A DNA stretch of 64,000 nt from Candidatus Kurthia intestinigallinarum. Lineage in GTDB: Bacteria; Bacillota; Bacilli; Bacillales_A; Planococcaceae. The notes under the pieces are model-generated. The model was not told where the DNA came from and ran no database searches. It worked only from the letters and a program-made list of their open reading frames with translations. Position numbers and translations under genes: made by a program. Below are positions 54,578 through 63,940 of this stretch, piece by piece (the first letter of the stretch is position 1; the number at the start of each line of letters is the position of its first letter). The DNA lies in the NCBI RefSeq assembly GCF_003991225.1, contig NZ_JTFC01000026.1, positions 62,001 to 126,000 on the forward strand, read 5' to 3'.

Positions 54578-56245
54578 TTAAAACTTCATCGTACCGCCAG
54601 TTGATGCAGATGTTACTAAACTTGAGTAACGTGCTAACCAACCTTTTTTGATTTTTGGCTCAAATACTGGTAATGTTTCTGCGCGTTTTGCTAATTCCTC
54701 TTCCGCGACTTCAACATTAATCGTACGCGCTGGTAAATCAATTGTAATGATATCACCGTCATTGATTAGAGCGATTGGACCACCCTCTGCAGCTTCTGGT
54801 GAAATATGACCAATTGAAATCCCGCGAGATGCGCCGCTGAAGCGACCATCTGTAATTAATGCGACTTCCTTGCCTAGCCCACGCCCTTGAATAGCAGACG
54901 TTGGTGCAAGCATCTCTGGCATACCAGGGCCACCTTTAGGGCCTTCATAGCGAATGACAACAACATGTCCTGCTTGCACAGTACCATTATCAATCGCTTC
55001 TTGTGCCGCATCTTGTGAGTCAAAGCAAATCGCTTCACCGCGGAATGTTTGAATCGATGGATCAACTGCTCCGACTTTAATAACGCCGCCGTTTGGTGCG
55101 ATATTACCGAATAAAATCGATAAGCCGCCAACCTTACTATATGGATTATCCTTTGTACGAATCACATCTGTATTTGTAATTTCATCGTTCGCGACATTTT
55201 CACGAATTGTTTTACCTGTAACGGTAATACGATCGGGATGAATCGCGCCTGGAATTTTTGTTAATTCATTAATGATTGCTGAGATACCACCTGACAAGTG
55301 AATATCATGCATCGAGTAATTCGATGCTGGCATGATTTTCGCTAAATACGGTACGCGCTCTGCTACTGTATTAATGTCATTGATGTCGTAATCAATTTCT
55401 GCCTCATGTGCGAGTGCTAATGTATGGAGCACCGTATTTGTTGAGCCACCCATTGCCATATCTAAGGCGAAAGCATCGTCAATCGCTTCTTTCGTCACGA
55501 TATCGCGTGGCTTCACATCATTTTTAATCATATCAACTAAGTTACGTGCTGCTTGCTTAATCAACTCATGACGTTTATCGGATGTTGCAACGATTGTCGC
55601 ATTCCCCGGTACGGTTAAACCGACCATTTCCATTAATGAGTTCATTGAGTTCGCTGTGAACATCCCTGAGCAAGAACCACATGTTGGACAGGCATTTTGC
55701 TCGATATCAAGTAATTCTGATTCGCTCATGCGGCCACTTTTATAAGCACCGACACCTTCGAATACCGAAGTAAGGGATAATGGTTCGCCTTTTGATGAAA
55801 CACCAGGCTCCATTGGGCCACCTGTTACAAAGATAGACGGAACATTTGTACGAACAGCCGCCATCAACATCCCTGGTGTGATTTTGTCACAGTTTGGAAT
55901 GTAGAACACACCGTCAAACCAGTGTGCGTTAATGACTGTTTCTGCACTATCGGCGATTAACTCACGTGATGGTAATGAGTAGCGCATACCAATATGCCCC
56001 ATCGCAATCCCATCATCTACACCGATTGTATTGAACTCAAATGGAATCCCCCCTGCATCAATAATAGCTTGTTTTACTACTTTACCGAACTCCTGTAAAT
56101 GGACATGTCCGGGAATAATATCAATATACGAATTACAAATTCCGATAAACGGTTTGTCTAAATCTTTTGTTTTAACACCAGCCGCATAAAGTAAGCTTCG
56201 GTGAGGTGCACGATCGACACCCTTTTTAATCATATCACTACGCAT
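54578..56245 (-). CDS. ilvD: dihydroxy-acid dehydratase
   Basis: This 555-residue iron-sulfur enzyme converts dihydroxy acids to the 2-oxo acids of Ile and Val. The cluster motif [17 protein letters not shown] lies near residue 185, and [14 protein letters not shown] near 115 gives another Cys ligand. [19 protein letters not shown] is the C-terminal signature. It is the first gene of the ilv-leu cluster and is separated from ilvB by the T-box. Confidence 0.97.
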   Translation of the reverse strand: MRSDMIKKGVDRAPHRSLLYAAGVKTKDLDKPFIGICNSYIDIIPGHVHLQEFGKVVKQAIIDAGGIPFEFNTIGVDDGIAMGHIGMRYSLPSRELIADSAETVINAHWFDGVFYIPNCDKITPGMLMAAVRTNVPSIFVTGGPMEPGVSSKGEPLSLTSVFEGVGAYKSGRMSESELLDIEQNACPTCGSCSGMFTANSMNSLMEMVGLTVPGNATIVATSDKRHELIKQAARNLVDMIKNDVKPRDIVTKEAIDDAFALDMAMGGSTNTVLHTLALAHEAEIDYDINDINTVAERVPYLAKIMPASNYSMHDIHLSGGISAIINELTKIPGAIHPDRITVTGKTIRENVANDEITNTDVIRTKDNPYSKVGGLSILFGNIAPNGGVIKVGAVDPSIQTFRGEAICFDSQDAAQEAIDNGTVQAGHVVVIRYEGPKGGPGMPEMLAPTSAIQGRGLGKEVALITDGRFSGASRGISIGHISPEAAEGGPIALINDGDIITIDLPARTINVEVAEEELAKRAETLPVFEPKIKKGWLARYSSLVTSASTGGTMKF

Positions 56246-56378
56246 TCACGACACCTCTTCTATATCTAAGTAAGAAGCGTATCAGTTGCATCAACGTTAC
56301 TTGACGGCTGCTACTTCTTATAAAATCTATAAACGTTTGACTGTACCTCGTTTCAAATACGTTTATTAAATTGTTGTT

Positions 56379-56407
56379 ATCATAGTATGTATACTCTATG
56401 AAGTCAA
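56379..56407 (-). promoter_or_regulatory. sigma-A promoter of ilvD
   Basis: On the minus strand TTGACT (56402-56407) and TATGAT (56379-56384) are separated by 17 bases, about 135 bases before the ilvD start. The leader between can fold a TAAGAAG/CTTCTTA hairpin without a T-run. Confidence 0.75.
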
Positions 56408-56419
56408 CAGTCTATTTAG

Positions 56420-56434
56420 AATTATCAGACAATT
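56420..56434. promoter_or_regulatory. CodY-like box upstream of the ilvD promoter
   Basis: AATTATCAGACAATT matches the CodY consensus AATTTTCNGAAAATT at 13 of 15 positions, 13 bases upstream of the -35 box. A second A/T palindrome, ATTTTTCAAAAAT, lies near 56502-56514. CodY represses ilv-leu genes in related species when GTP and branched-chain amino acids are high. Confidence 0.6.
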
Positions 56435-56557
56435 AAAAAAATTATTCTGTACATTAAAGCGTTTACAAACGCATAATTACGCTTTTCTGCTCATTTTTGA
56501 ATTTTTCAAAAATTTTTTAAAAATTTTCATGCAATATATCGCGTAGGTCATTTTTAG

Positions 56558-57850
56558 CTAAATGAGAATTTTTCTCATATATTCAGTCATAAAAACGCTG
56601 TTAGGGTCGCATTGCTGTTGGTGTGTTAGAAATATATCAATATCGCTATACTGCTTTTTAAGCTCACATTGCGTGTAACGATTCATCTTCCCAAAATGCG
56701 CGCGTCCTCCGTATTTTTGTAAAAGATGGTCCATATAGCGAAAATAGCGCTTATACGGCATCCCTTTATACATATGGAACGCAAAAAAAGCACTATCTTG
56801 CTGCTGTGTGGGGCTTAAAATGCCCGCTTCGCCTTTTTGTGTGCGGCATTCAATCGGGAAATGCACATGAAAAAGCTCCCGCGACATCGTAAAATGAAGC
56901 TCTTCAAGAAATGCTTCGAAATAGTGTAATGGCATCGCATACTCACATTCTGCAAACTTCACTTGTCTTGGCGAGGCGAATATGCGATAGCTAACATCCT
57001 GTCTTGCCCCAATCGGCACGGCCTTAGCCGAAATTTTACTCACGAGGCTAGTTGTTTGTGGCATGCGCTTACAAAGGGACGACATGCCTTGTAACACTTG
57101 ATTTTCGATAAAATTGTCGAAAGGTTTTGTTGGCTGACGCTCTAACTGCTCATACGGAACTGCATTCATCACTTTTAATTGCATCTGCGACTGTCCTGGG
57201 AAGTAATACCATTCGGCGTGACGATTCGTTTCAATAATCGATTGAAACTGCGCTAGCGTATCCTGCACCGTTATACGTGACGATTCATAGGCTAAGCCAT
57301 ATACGGGCACAACTTTTATTGTAATCTGTACGACAATGCCAAATAAACCGAGCCCAATATGTAGCGACTGTGCTAACGGATCTTCACGCGTCACTTCTCG
57401 GTAATTTCCTTCGCCATCCACAAGCCCCCAGCGTGTCACCTGACTCGATAAAGAGCCAAGCGTAATACCTGTACCATGTGTCCCTGTACTTGTGGCTCCA
57501 GCGAGGGATTGCACATCAATATCGCCCATATTCGCAAGTCCATAGCCATGCTCCTCTAAGAGCGGTCCGATTTCATATAAATGCGTGCCTGCCCAAAACG
57601 TCGCCTCCTGCTTCAGCTTATCTAGCTGAATAAGCCCTCGCATACGTGTTAAGCTCACCCCTACGTCATCGGGTTTTGCGACACCGCTAAAGGAATGGCG
57701 AGCCCCCATTGCACGAATTGTTTGCTGCTTCTGTGTGACTTGCTTTATAAGTAAACTTACTTCTTCAATAGAAGCAGGCTCATAAATCATTGCCTTCGGT
57801 GTTGTAAATGTCCCTGCCCAGTTTGACCATCTTTCTTCTATAGAAAACAT
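56558..57850 (-). CDS. FAD-linked sugar-lactone/alditol oxidase-like protein
   Basis: This 430-residue flavoprotein is of the VAO/ALO family (D-arabinono-1,4-lactone oxidase type). The FAD-binding domain has AMGARHSFSGVA, with His52 the likely covalent FAD attachment site, and SLAGATSTGTHGTGITLGSL near 120; the C-terminal ALO domain ends with HFGKMNRY. Its start overlaps the upstream PLP-protein gene by 13 bases, with GGGGGGAAGG before the ATG. The substrate is unknown; the pairing suggests an amino-alcohol or hydroxy-acid-like compound rather than ascorbate-type sugars. Confidence 0.82.
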   Translation of the reverse strand: MFSIEERWSNWAGTFTTPKAMIYEPASIEEVSLLIKQVTQKQQTIRAMGARHSFSGVAKPDDVGVSLTRMRGLIQLDKLKQEATFWAGTHLYEIGPLLEEHGYGLANMGDIDVQSLAGATSTGTHGTGITLGSLSSQVTRWGLVDGEGNYREVTREDPLAQSLHIGLGLFGIVVQITIKVVPVYGLAYESSRITVQDTLAQFQSIIETNRHAEWYYFPGQSQMQLKVMNAVPYEQLERQPTKPFDNFIENQVLQGMSSLCKRMPQTTSLVSKISAKAVPIGARQDVSYRIFASPRQVKFAECEYAMPLHYFEAFLEELHFTMSRELFHVHFPIECRTQKGEAGILSPTQQQDSAFFAFHMYKGMPYKRYFRYMDHLLQKYGGRAHFGKMNRYTQCELKKQYSDIDIFLTHQQQCDPNSVFMTEYMRKILI

Positions 57851-59010
57851 TGTCCTTCCCCCCTATAGGTTGTCATCGGCCCAATATACGTATTATGACG
57901 ATAGCCATGTAATACTTGGAAACGCTCGCATAGCTCGCCCGCTTTCGCATGGCGTAGCACGATGGAATCCCCAATGGCATATTTATTTTTCGGCATTGCT
58001 AACGGTGTTTGCACTTCCCCTGCCCCTTCTGTTGCATAAAAAGCTAACTCGTCATCAGCGAGCACCGGCATTTTATCACTGCCTGTCGCGCCACTTGCGA
58101 TATAGCCGCCCCCATGCGCCACAATCGTTGTTTGTGAGGGCCTCCTTGTTGCACGGATCGCATAGCCCGCTGCAACTTCAAACGGCATATCGTCATAATA
58201 ATCAAAGAGTCCTGGCCGGTATAAACCGGAACCAATTGTTACCTCGCTCACTTCGGGACAGGTTGCGGTATACGCCATACTCCCCGTTCCACCACCATTT
58301 ACAAAGCGCAGCGGTCCTTGTTTTTTTTCGATATAACGAACAACCTTTTGACGACGCTTTTGCACCTCTTTTTTAGCACGCTGCTGTAGGCGACGAATAA
58401 CGGTGCCAGTCGCTTTATTCGCTGGACGATCACCTACACCAGCAATTTGTGCATCATAGCCCATCAAGCCGACAACATAAATATATGGACTGGGCAAAAT
58501 GGCGTCGATAAAGCGCGCCGTATCCTTCGCATTCGTTAGTGCTGACCGTCGCGTTCCAAAATAAAGCGATGGATATTGCTGGGACACATTTAAATCCATA
58601 CAAAGCGCAGCGGCAACATCTTCCTCCTCTGCTAGGCGCTTTAAAAAATCCACCTGTTCGACTGCATCGACCATAAACGTAATATCTTTCCCCTGATGAA
58701 TCCAGCGCATTAACTGGCGCACACTCTTTTCCTCAAGCGTCGGATAGCCTAATAAAAAGTGATCAAATCCTTGTTCGCATAAATAAGCGGTTTCGGCTGC
58801 TGTAAATGTCATCCACCCTGCAAAACGCTGGTCGACAGCACGCTCAATATAGCGTAGAACATCTGTTGAGCGAATCGATTTTGTAGCGATGCGAATGTCT
58901 TTGTCACCGCTTCCTGCAATCATCGTACGAATATTCGCATCTAGCGCATCTAAATCAAGCCACGCATACGGATGCTCAAATGTTTGAAAAACTGCTGGCA
59001 TTTTTTTCAT
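57838..59010 (-). CDS. PLP-dependent alanine racemase-fold protein (D-threonine aldolase/deaminase-like)
   Basis: This 390-residue protein, from ATG 59010 (GGAGGAG seven bases upstream), resembles the fold-type III amino acid deaminase/aldolase group: N-terminal PYAWLDLDALDANI, the PLP Lys44 in IRIATKSIRSTDVLRYI, GGGTGSMAYT near residue 250 and VAHGGGYIASGA near 305. Members act on D-threonine or D-serine-type substrates. It overlaps the FAD oxidase gene, so both act in one pathway. A strong terminator lies directly before its RBS. Confidence 0.8.
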   Translation of the reverse strand: MKKMPAVFQTFEHPYAWLDLDALDANIRTMIAGSGDKDIRIATKSIRSTDVLRYIERAVDQRFAGWMTFTAAETAYLCEQGFDHFLLGYPTLEEKSVRQLMRWIHQGKDITFMVDAVEQVDFLKRLAEEEDVAAALCMDLNVSQQYPSLYFGTRRSALTNAKDTARFIDAILPSPYIYVVGLMGYDAQIAGVGDRPANKATGTVIRRLQQRAKKEVQKRRQKVVRYIEKKQGPLRFVNGGGTGSMAYTATCPEVSEVTIGSGLYRPGLFDYYDDMPFEVAAGYAIRATRRPSQTTIVAHGGGYIASGATGSDKMPVLADDELAFYATEGAGEVQTPLAMPKNKYAIGDSIVLRHAKAGELCERFQVLHGYRHNTYIGPMTTYRGEGQCFL

Positions 59011-59026
59011 TGTCTTCTCCTCCATA

Positions 59027-59078
59027 AAAAAATCCTCTCACTAATCAAAGCATAAAGATGCTCTTAGGAGAGGATGAC
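59027..59078 (-). terminator. terminator/attenuator between the 39-residue ORF and the PLP-enzyme gene
   Basis: On the minus strand ATCCTCTC.CTAA and TTAG.GAGAGGAT arms, with an inner AGCAT/ATGCT stem, are followed by seven Ts. The next genes' RBS begins two bases later, so the enzyme genes are transcribed only by read-through or from an internal start. Confidence 0.8.
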
Positions 59079-59097
59079 TATTTGGTTGCACCACCTA

Positions 59098-59217
59098 TTA
59101 CACATTAACACCCGGAATCAGCGTTAAGTCTAATGCCAAATTTAACATGACGAATAAATGCAAGCCTGCTACTACAAATCCAATTGTGTTATATTTTTTA
59201 TTTGACATTTCGTACAT
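59098..59217 (-). CDS. small hydrophobic peptide, 39 residues
   Basis: A short frame starts at ATG 59217, seven bases after AAAGGTGGAG, and ends 20 bases before the terminator. The peptide has a single hydrophobic helix (TIGFVVAGLHLFVMLNLALD, residues about 11-30). It could be a small membrane protein or a leader peptide for attenuation of the downstream PLP/FAD genes. It has no run of a single regulatory codon, though Leu and Val are frequent. Confidence 0.55.
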   Translation of the reverse strand: MYEMSNKKYNTIGFVVAGLHLFVMLNLALDLTLIPGVNV

Positions 59218-59395
59218 ACGATTCTCCACCTTTCTCTTCATAACAATCATTTTTTGCTGTTTTATGATTATTATTTGTAAATATCATATACCTTGAAAAT
59301 AAAAAACGCAAACATTTTTTGTCGAAATTGTGACATTTTTTCAAAGTAGACATTTTTCGATAACTTGCGTACAGTAAAGACAGGAGGCGATACAG

Positions 59396-59944
59396 ATGAA
59401 TAAAGCATTAATCATCATTGATTACACAAATGATTTCGTTGCAACGGACGGCGCATTAACATGTGGTGCGCCCGGGCAAGCGCTCGAATCTTATATTACA
59501 AAATTAACGACACAATTTATTAACGACGAGCAATACGTTGTGTTTGCATGTGATTTACATGAAAAAAATGACCCGTATCATCCAGAAACTGCATTGTTCC
59601 CACCACATAATATTCGAGATACGGACGGACGAAAACTTTACGGTGATTTGCAAGCGGTTTATGAAACCTATGCGAACCGCAGTCATGTGAAATGGATGGA
59701 TAAAACTCGTTATTCTTCATTCGCTGGTACTGATTTATTATTACGACTACGCGAGCGTGGTATTAATGAGTTACATTTAGTCGGTGTTTGTACCGATATT
59801 TGTGTACTACACACCGCTGTTGATGCGTATAACTTAGGTTTTACAATTATTATTCATGAACAAGGTGTCGCAAGCTTTAATCAAGCCGGCCATGACTGGG
59901 CACTGGCACACTTCACAGGCTCTTTAGGAGCTACGGTTATTTAA
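59396..59944 (+). CDS. cysteine hydrolase, nicotinamidase/isochorismatase family
   Basis: This 182-residue hydrolase has the triad Asp9 (IIIDYTNDF), Lys103 (DKTRYSSF) and Cys136 (GVCTDICVLHTA). In Bacillales a protein of this size and motif set is usually a nicotinamidase (PncA-like) that deamidates nicotinamide; the metal-site residues DLHEKNDPYHPE (53-64) support this in part. AGGAGGCGATACAG precedes the ATG. Isochorismatase-like activity cannot be excluded. It is monocistronic with a terminator. Confidence 0.85.
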   Translation: MNKALIIIDYTNDFVATDGALTCGAPGQALESYITKLTTQFINDEQYVVFACDLHEKNDPYHPETALFPPHNIRDTDGRKLYGDLQAVYETYANRSHVKWMDKTRYSSFAGTDLLLRLRERGINELHLVGVCTDICVLHTAVDAYNLGFTIIIHEQGVASFNQAGHDWALAHFTGSLGATVI

Positions 59945-59987
59945 AAAAGACAGGAATCGCGCTTCTTACACGATTCCTGTCTTTTTA
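59942..59987. terminator. bidirectional terminator
   Basis: AAAAAGACAGGAATCG and CGATTCCTGTCTTTTT arms lie between convergent cysteine hydrolase and MFS genes. Confidence 0.9.
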
Positions 59988-61355
59988 CTGTGTGACAGCT
60001 TCTTTTTTAATTGTTAGCGCAAGTAATAAGGCGATAACCGCAAACACAAGCGTACCGACATAGACTGCCTGAATGCCAGTTGCGAACATATTAGCAGATG
60101 TAGCCGCAACCGTTGTAACGGTCACTACATTGAAAATGACGCCATAAATCGCCGCACCAAGTGATTGGCTAAACGTATTCGTAAATGAATTTAATCCTGT
60201 CGCTAAGCCAACATGCTCTTTTGAAACGGTTTTTTGAAGCGTAATAATTAGTAATGGCGCAATACAACCCATGCCTAAGCCCGTTAGTGCCGTTGCGCCA
60301 ATAATAAAGATGGCAGATGTATGTGCCGTTAGCTGCGCCATCATTAGCGTACCGATAATTAAAAATACCGTACCACTGACAATAAAATATTTATTGGCTA
60401 TTTTGCCAATAAAAACACCGATGCCCATCGCACCGAGTGTCCACATAATGGATAATGGTGTTAGCATCAAGCCTGCTACTGTCGCATTCTTACCTAGAAC
60501 ATTTTGCGCATAAAGTGGTACATATGCCGACATGCCGATGACGATGGCCATGGTGCAAAATGACAGTGCATTAATCGTCATTAGGCGACGATTTTTAAAG
60601 AGTTGTAACGGAATTAGCGGTTCACTTACACGCAGCTCTACTGCAATAAAAGCAGCTAGACAGATGAATACGATGCTATAGCAAACAATTTGCGTCGTCG
60701 TCCACCAATCCCCACTATTACTCCCCGTAATAATCGCGTACATTAAGCATAAAATGGCTACCGCGAATAAGACAGCACCCACATAATCAATTTTATGCTT
60801 CGTCACAACAAGCTGTTCCTCATAATAACGCGCAATAAAATAAATAGAACCAATTGCAAACGGTACATTTAATAAGAAAATATAATGCCATGATAAGCTA
60901 TCAATTAAAAAGCCACCAATTAATGGACCAACAACACCTGCAACGCCCCATACCATACTAATATAGCTTTGGCCTCGTGCACGGGCTTTTTCTGTTTCAA
61001 ATAATTCACTAACCATTGTCAGCGTAATCGGCAAAATTGAACCAGCGCCAACCCCTTGAATGGCACGGCATATAATGAGCATTACCATACTTTGTGATAT
61101 TCCACATAACAAGGATCCTACCGCAAATAAGGTAATCCCAATTATAATCATTTTTTTACGACCGAATAAATCGGCCAATTTCCCAAATAAAATCGCTGCA
61201 ATCGCCGATGTTAATAAATAAGCAGAATAAATCCAGCTAATTAATTCGACGCCATTTAGGTCAGCGGTGATGCTTGGAATTGCCGTTGCTACAATGGTCC
61301 CTTCAATTGCAGCAAGCGCAGTTGCCAATAAAATGGCAAGAAAAACATAGTTCAA
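59985..61355 (-). CDS. MFS multidrug exporter, DHA2 (EmrB/QacA-like) type
   Basis: This 456-residue permease starts at a TTG at 61355, eight bases after AAAGGAGG. About 14 transmembrane helices are seen. Motif A appears as GKLADLFGRKKMII near residue 60, motif C-like GGFLIDSLSW near 145, and IQGVGAGSILPI near 100. It probably exports drugs or other hydrophobic cations with protons. No adjacent TetR or MarR regulator is present. Confidence 0.88.
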   Translation of the reverse strand: MNYVFLAILLATALAAIEGTIVATAIPSITADLNGVELISWIYSAYLLTSAIAAILFGKLADLFGRKKMIIIGITLFAVGSLLCGISQSMVMLIICRAIQGVGAGSILPITLTMVSELFETEKARARGQSYISMVWGVAGVVGPLIGGFLIDSLSWHYIFLLNVPFAIGSIYFIARYYEEQLVVTKHKIDYVGAVLFAVAILCLMYAIITGSNSGDWWTTTQIVCYSIVFICLAAFIAVELRVSEPLIPLQLFKNRRLMTINALSFCTMAIVIGMSAYVPLYAQNVLGKNATVAGLMLTPLSIMWTLGAMGIGVFIGKIANKYFIVSGTVFLIIGTLMMAQLTAHTSAIFIIGATALTGLGMGCIAPLLIITLQKTVSKEHVGLATGLNSFTNTFSQSLGAAIYGVIFNVVTVTTVAATSANMFATGIQAVYVGTLVFAVIALLLALTIKKEAVTQ

Positions 61356-61512
61356 ACTCGACACCTCCTTTGTTATGGTACATTAATTTTGTATCTTTTT
61401 CTTTATTTTAACCAATTTATTATAAAAATATTTGTCATAGACCCATTTTTTAGGTATCATACAATTTGTTAACTCATATAATTATTTCGTTATAAAGGAG
61501 GTATACTCAAGT

Positions 61513-61896
61513 ATGTGGAAAGAATTTAAAGAGTTCGCGTTAAAAGGTAATGTATTAGATCTTGCAGTCGGTGTTATCATCGGGGCAGCGTTCGGTAAAA
61601 TCGTTACTTCTTTAGTAGAAAACATCATCATGCCAATCGTTACTTTACTAATTGGTAAAGTGGACGTTTCAGACTTAGCTTACAAAAGCATTAAATACGG
61701 TGCGTTTATCCAAAGTGTCATTGACTTCGTGATTATTGCATTTTCTATCTTCTTATTTATTAAAATTGTTATGTCGCTTGGAAATAAAATGCGTCGTCAA
61801 AATGAAGTTGTTGAAGAAGAAGCAGCAGCTGAGACACAAGAAGACGTGCTTAAAGATATTCGTGAATTATTACGTCAACAAAACGAACATAAATAA
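61513..61896 (+). CDS. mscL: large-conductance mechanosensitive channel
   Basis: This 127-residue protein forms the pentameric osmotic-safety valve. It has the conserved start [34 protein letters not shown] (quoted from [19 protein letters not shown]), two transmembrane helices (about 15-45 and 68-95) and an acidic helical tail. AAAGGAGGTATACTCAAGT precedes the ATG. It is followed by repeat copy 3, which acts as terminator. Confidence 0.97.
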   Translation: MWKEFKEFALKGNVLDLAVGVIIGAAFGKIVTSLVENIIMPIVTLLIGKVDVSDLAYKSIKYGAFIQSVIDFVIIAFSIFLFIKIVMSLGNKMRRQNEVVEEEAAAETQEDVLKDIRELLRQQNEHK

Positions 61897-61905
61897 GTAT
61901 GTAAC

Positions 61906-62040
61906 AAGAGGCTTTGACATATGTGTAACAACCGCTCTTGTGAGCATAAGAAAAACCGGAATCGCGCAGTAGCGCGGCTCCGGTTTTTTGTTGTGAACGC
62001 TAAAAAAGGAAAATGACGTAATTTGTCCCAGTCTCTTTTT
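61906..62040 (+). repeat. dispersed hairpin repeat, copy 3
   Basis: It begins AAGAGGCTTTGACATATGTG, has the core AAAACCGGAATCGCGC/GCGCGGCTCCGGTTTT and TTGTTGTGAACGCT, then ATGACG and TTTGTCCCAGTCTCTTTTTT. The ends GAGGCTTTGACA and TGTCCCAGTCTC are imperfect inverted repeats. It lies between convergent mscL and the Sco1 gene. Confidence 0.8.
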
Positions 62041-62609
62041 TATTTTGGCTGTATATGTGCTAAATCATTAAGGATTTCACTGACAGGTACTTGACCATAA
62101 CCATCATAGGATTTTCGAACAAAGCCCTGTTGGTCAACCAAATAAAAATTCGTCGCATGCATCATCTGTTGGCTCCCTTCCTCAAGCTTCACAATCGCTT
62201 TAAAGGATGTTGCTGCTAAAGTAGTAATAGCTGCTTCATCATAGCCCGTTAAAAGATGCCATTTCGATTTATCCGCTACCGGAAACTGATTTATGTATTG
62301 TGTAATTACAGCTGGCGTATCACGCGTAGGATCGACGCTAAAGCCAACAAGCGCATAGTCGTCCATGCCAGCTGCCTTTAATTCCTTTTGAAGCTTGACC
62401 ATATTCATCGTCATCGGCGGGCATACGGTCGTACAATTTGTAAAAAAGAAGTACGCAATAAATGGTGTGCCTTGAAGTGATGCTAAGCTCGTGTTTGTTT
62501 GATGCTGATTCGTATAGTTGAACTCTGCCACCTTCCAGTGCATATCCCCTCGAAACGAACTGCACCCCGCTAGTACGAGCAGACAAGCGATTAATCCCCA
62601 TTTTCTCAT
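62040..62609 (-). CDS. Sco1/SenC-family lipoprotein
   Basis: This 189-residue thioredoxin-fold lipoprotein (lipobox LAGC, Cys16) has the copper motif TNCTTVCPP with Cys59 and Cys63, and His151 (MMHATNFYLVD). Sco proteins deliver copper to the CuA site of cytochrome c oxidase or act as thiol reductants. The nearby ccdC and ccdB-like genes fit a role in respiratory-chain assembly. The gene ends inside repeat copy 3. Confidence 0.92.
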   Translation of the reverse strand: MRKWGLIACLLVLAGCSSFRGDMHWKVAEFNYTNQHQTNTSLASLQGTPFIAYFFFTNCTTVCPPMTMNMVKLQKELKAAGMDDYALVGFSVDPTRDTPAVITQYINQFPVADKSKWHLLTGYDEAAITTLAATSFKAIVKLEEGSQQMMHATNFYLVDQQGFVRKSYDGYGQVPVSEILNDLAHIQPK

Positions 62610-62634
62610 ATCATTCCCCCTTTAGTTAAGTATA

Positions 62635-62673
62635 TAAAAAATACCTCCATAGCGCATTCGCACTTGGAGGTAT
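62635..62673 (-). terminator. terminator of the 204-residue lipoprotein gene
   Basis: On the minus strand ATACCTCCA and TGGAGGTAT arms are followed by six Ts. Confidence 0.85.
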
Positions 62674-62681
62674 AGAAGCGA

Positions 62682-63296
62682 TTATTCTTTTGATACGTCA
62701 TCCGGAATTGATTTTGTTGCCAATACTTTTTGGGTATCGTTATCGACGAAATCAACTTTACTCTTTGGCTCGTCCCAGCCTTCTAAAATTTGATACGTTG
62801 CAATTGAAATAGCGATAGCACCAAAGACAGTCGGATCTTTTTGCTTATCAAATTTATCCCCGTCAACGAAAATTTTTACATGTTCATACATATCATCGGT
62901 ATCGACACCTTTAACCGATTCCATTGTTTTGCCTTCTGCTAATGCTGTTAGCGCACCGATAATGCCACTATTAATTTTTTCGCTTTGTTCTGCCATATTT
63001 TTTTCGCTCATTGTAAATTTCGTTTGTTCATCACTAACATCTGTATGTTCTACAGAAGCTGGATCAATTTCACTTGATAATCCTTCACGATTCAAGTAAA
63101 CATTCGGAATGACAAAAACTTTATTCATTGTAGCATCTGATGATGTTTTTGACGTTGTTTCTGCTGCTGATTGTTCGGTTGTCTCTGCTTGTTTCGCTGC
63201 ATCTTTTTCTTCTGTTGTCCCCGTCATATTGCTACTACACGCTGCTAATGACAGCGACAATACACCCGTTGCTACAAGTAAAAGCCCTTTTTTCAT
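62682..63296 (-). CDS. hypothetical lipoprotein, 204 residues
   Basis: A signal peptide with lipobox LAACSS (Cys20) is followed by a Thr/Ser/Glu/Ala-rich linker (22-52) and a soluble domain with SEIDPASVEHTDVSDEQ, ALAEGKTMESVKG and DMYEHVKIFVDGD. It should be anchored to the outer face of the membrane. The domain is not recognised. It lies between the Sco1 gene and ccdC, each with its own terminator, so it is monocistronic. Confidence 0.7.
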   Translation of the reverse strand: MKKGLLLVATGVLSLSLAACSSNMTGTTEEKDAAKQAETTEQSAAETTSKTSSDATMNKVFVIPNVYLNREGLSSEIDPASVEHTDVSDEQTKFTMSEKNMAEQSEKINSGIIGALTALAEGKTMESVKGVDTDDMYEHVKIFVDGDKFDKQKDPTVFGAIAISIATYQILEGWDEPKSKVDFVDNDTQKVLATKSIPDDVSKE

Positions 63297-63381
63297 AATG
63301 TAATCACTCTTCCTTACTGTTTCTATAGTCTCACCTATTCTAGCATACTTACTGAAAAAAATAGCGTATTCTGACGAAACG

Positions 63382-63414
63382 AAAAAAACCTGTCACAAGT
63401 TGTGACAGGTTTCT
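63382..63414 (-). terminator. terminator of ccdC
   Basis: On the minus strand AAACCTGTCACAA and TTGTGACAGGTTT arms are followed by Ts. Confidence 0.9.
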
Positions 63415-63420
63415 CCACAT

Positions 63421-63921
63421 TTACACTTCTTTTAATTGTTTTTCAAGTTTTTTAAATTGCACGAGCATCGCTAAACGCCACGGTAATAACATTGAAAAGG
63501 CCAATAAAAAGAAAATGCCGCCAAGCTCGCCTAAATGGAATGTACCACCTAAATAAATCTTCGCTACGGTACGGAAAATTAAAAGGCCTACTAACACGAA
63601 AATAAATGCTTTCGATGGTTTTAAATAAATATCTTGGGCGACTATTTCAAATTTTGATGTTTTAATTAAAATCAATGAGCATAATACACCGATAATCACT
63701 GTGATGGCTAAATGCTCCCAAGATAATCTGAAATACGGGAAAATATACATTAACGCCCCTGTTGACATCGCAACAGGTGGAATCATTATTTTTTTAGCAC
63801 TTGCTGGCTTTTTTGCTGATTTTGCACGCATCAGCATTGCACTCACACCCATAAAGACGACAAAAACGGTCGAGGCAATAACCCAAAACTGCGTTGGGAG
63901 TTCTTTTAAAAAGTCTAACAC
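63421..63921 (-). CDS. ccdC: CcdC-like membrane protein (cytochrome c biogenesis neighbour)
   Basis: This 166-residue protein has five to six hydrophobic segments and the family segments KKPASAKKIMIPPVAMSTGALMYIFP (quoted from KKIMIPPVAMSTGALMYIFP) and DIYLKPSKAFIFVL of the CcdC/YneJ (DUF1453) type. In B. subtilis yneJ follows ccdA and the CheY-like yneI/ccdB, and the same order appears here. CcdC is not essential for cytochrome c maturation in that organism and its role is unclear. Confidence 0.88.
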   Translation of the reverse strand: MLDFLKELPTQFWVIASTVFVVFMGVSAMLMRAKSAKKPASAKKIMIPPVAMSTGALMYIFPYFRLSWEHLAITVIIGVLCSLILIKTSKFEIVAQDIYLKPSKAFIFVLVGLLIFRTVAKIYLGGTFHLGELGGIFFLLAFSMLLPWRLAMLVQFKKLEKQLKEV

Positions 63922-63940
63922 ATTAATCTCTTCTTTCCAT

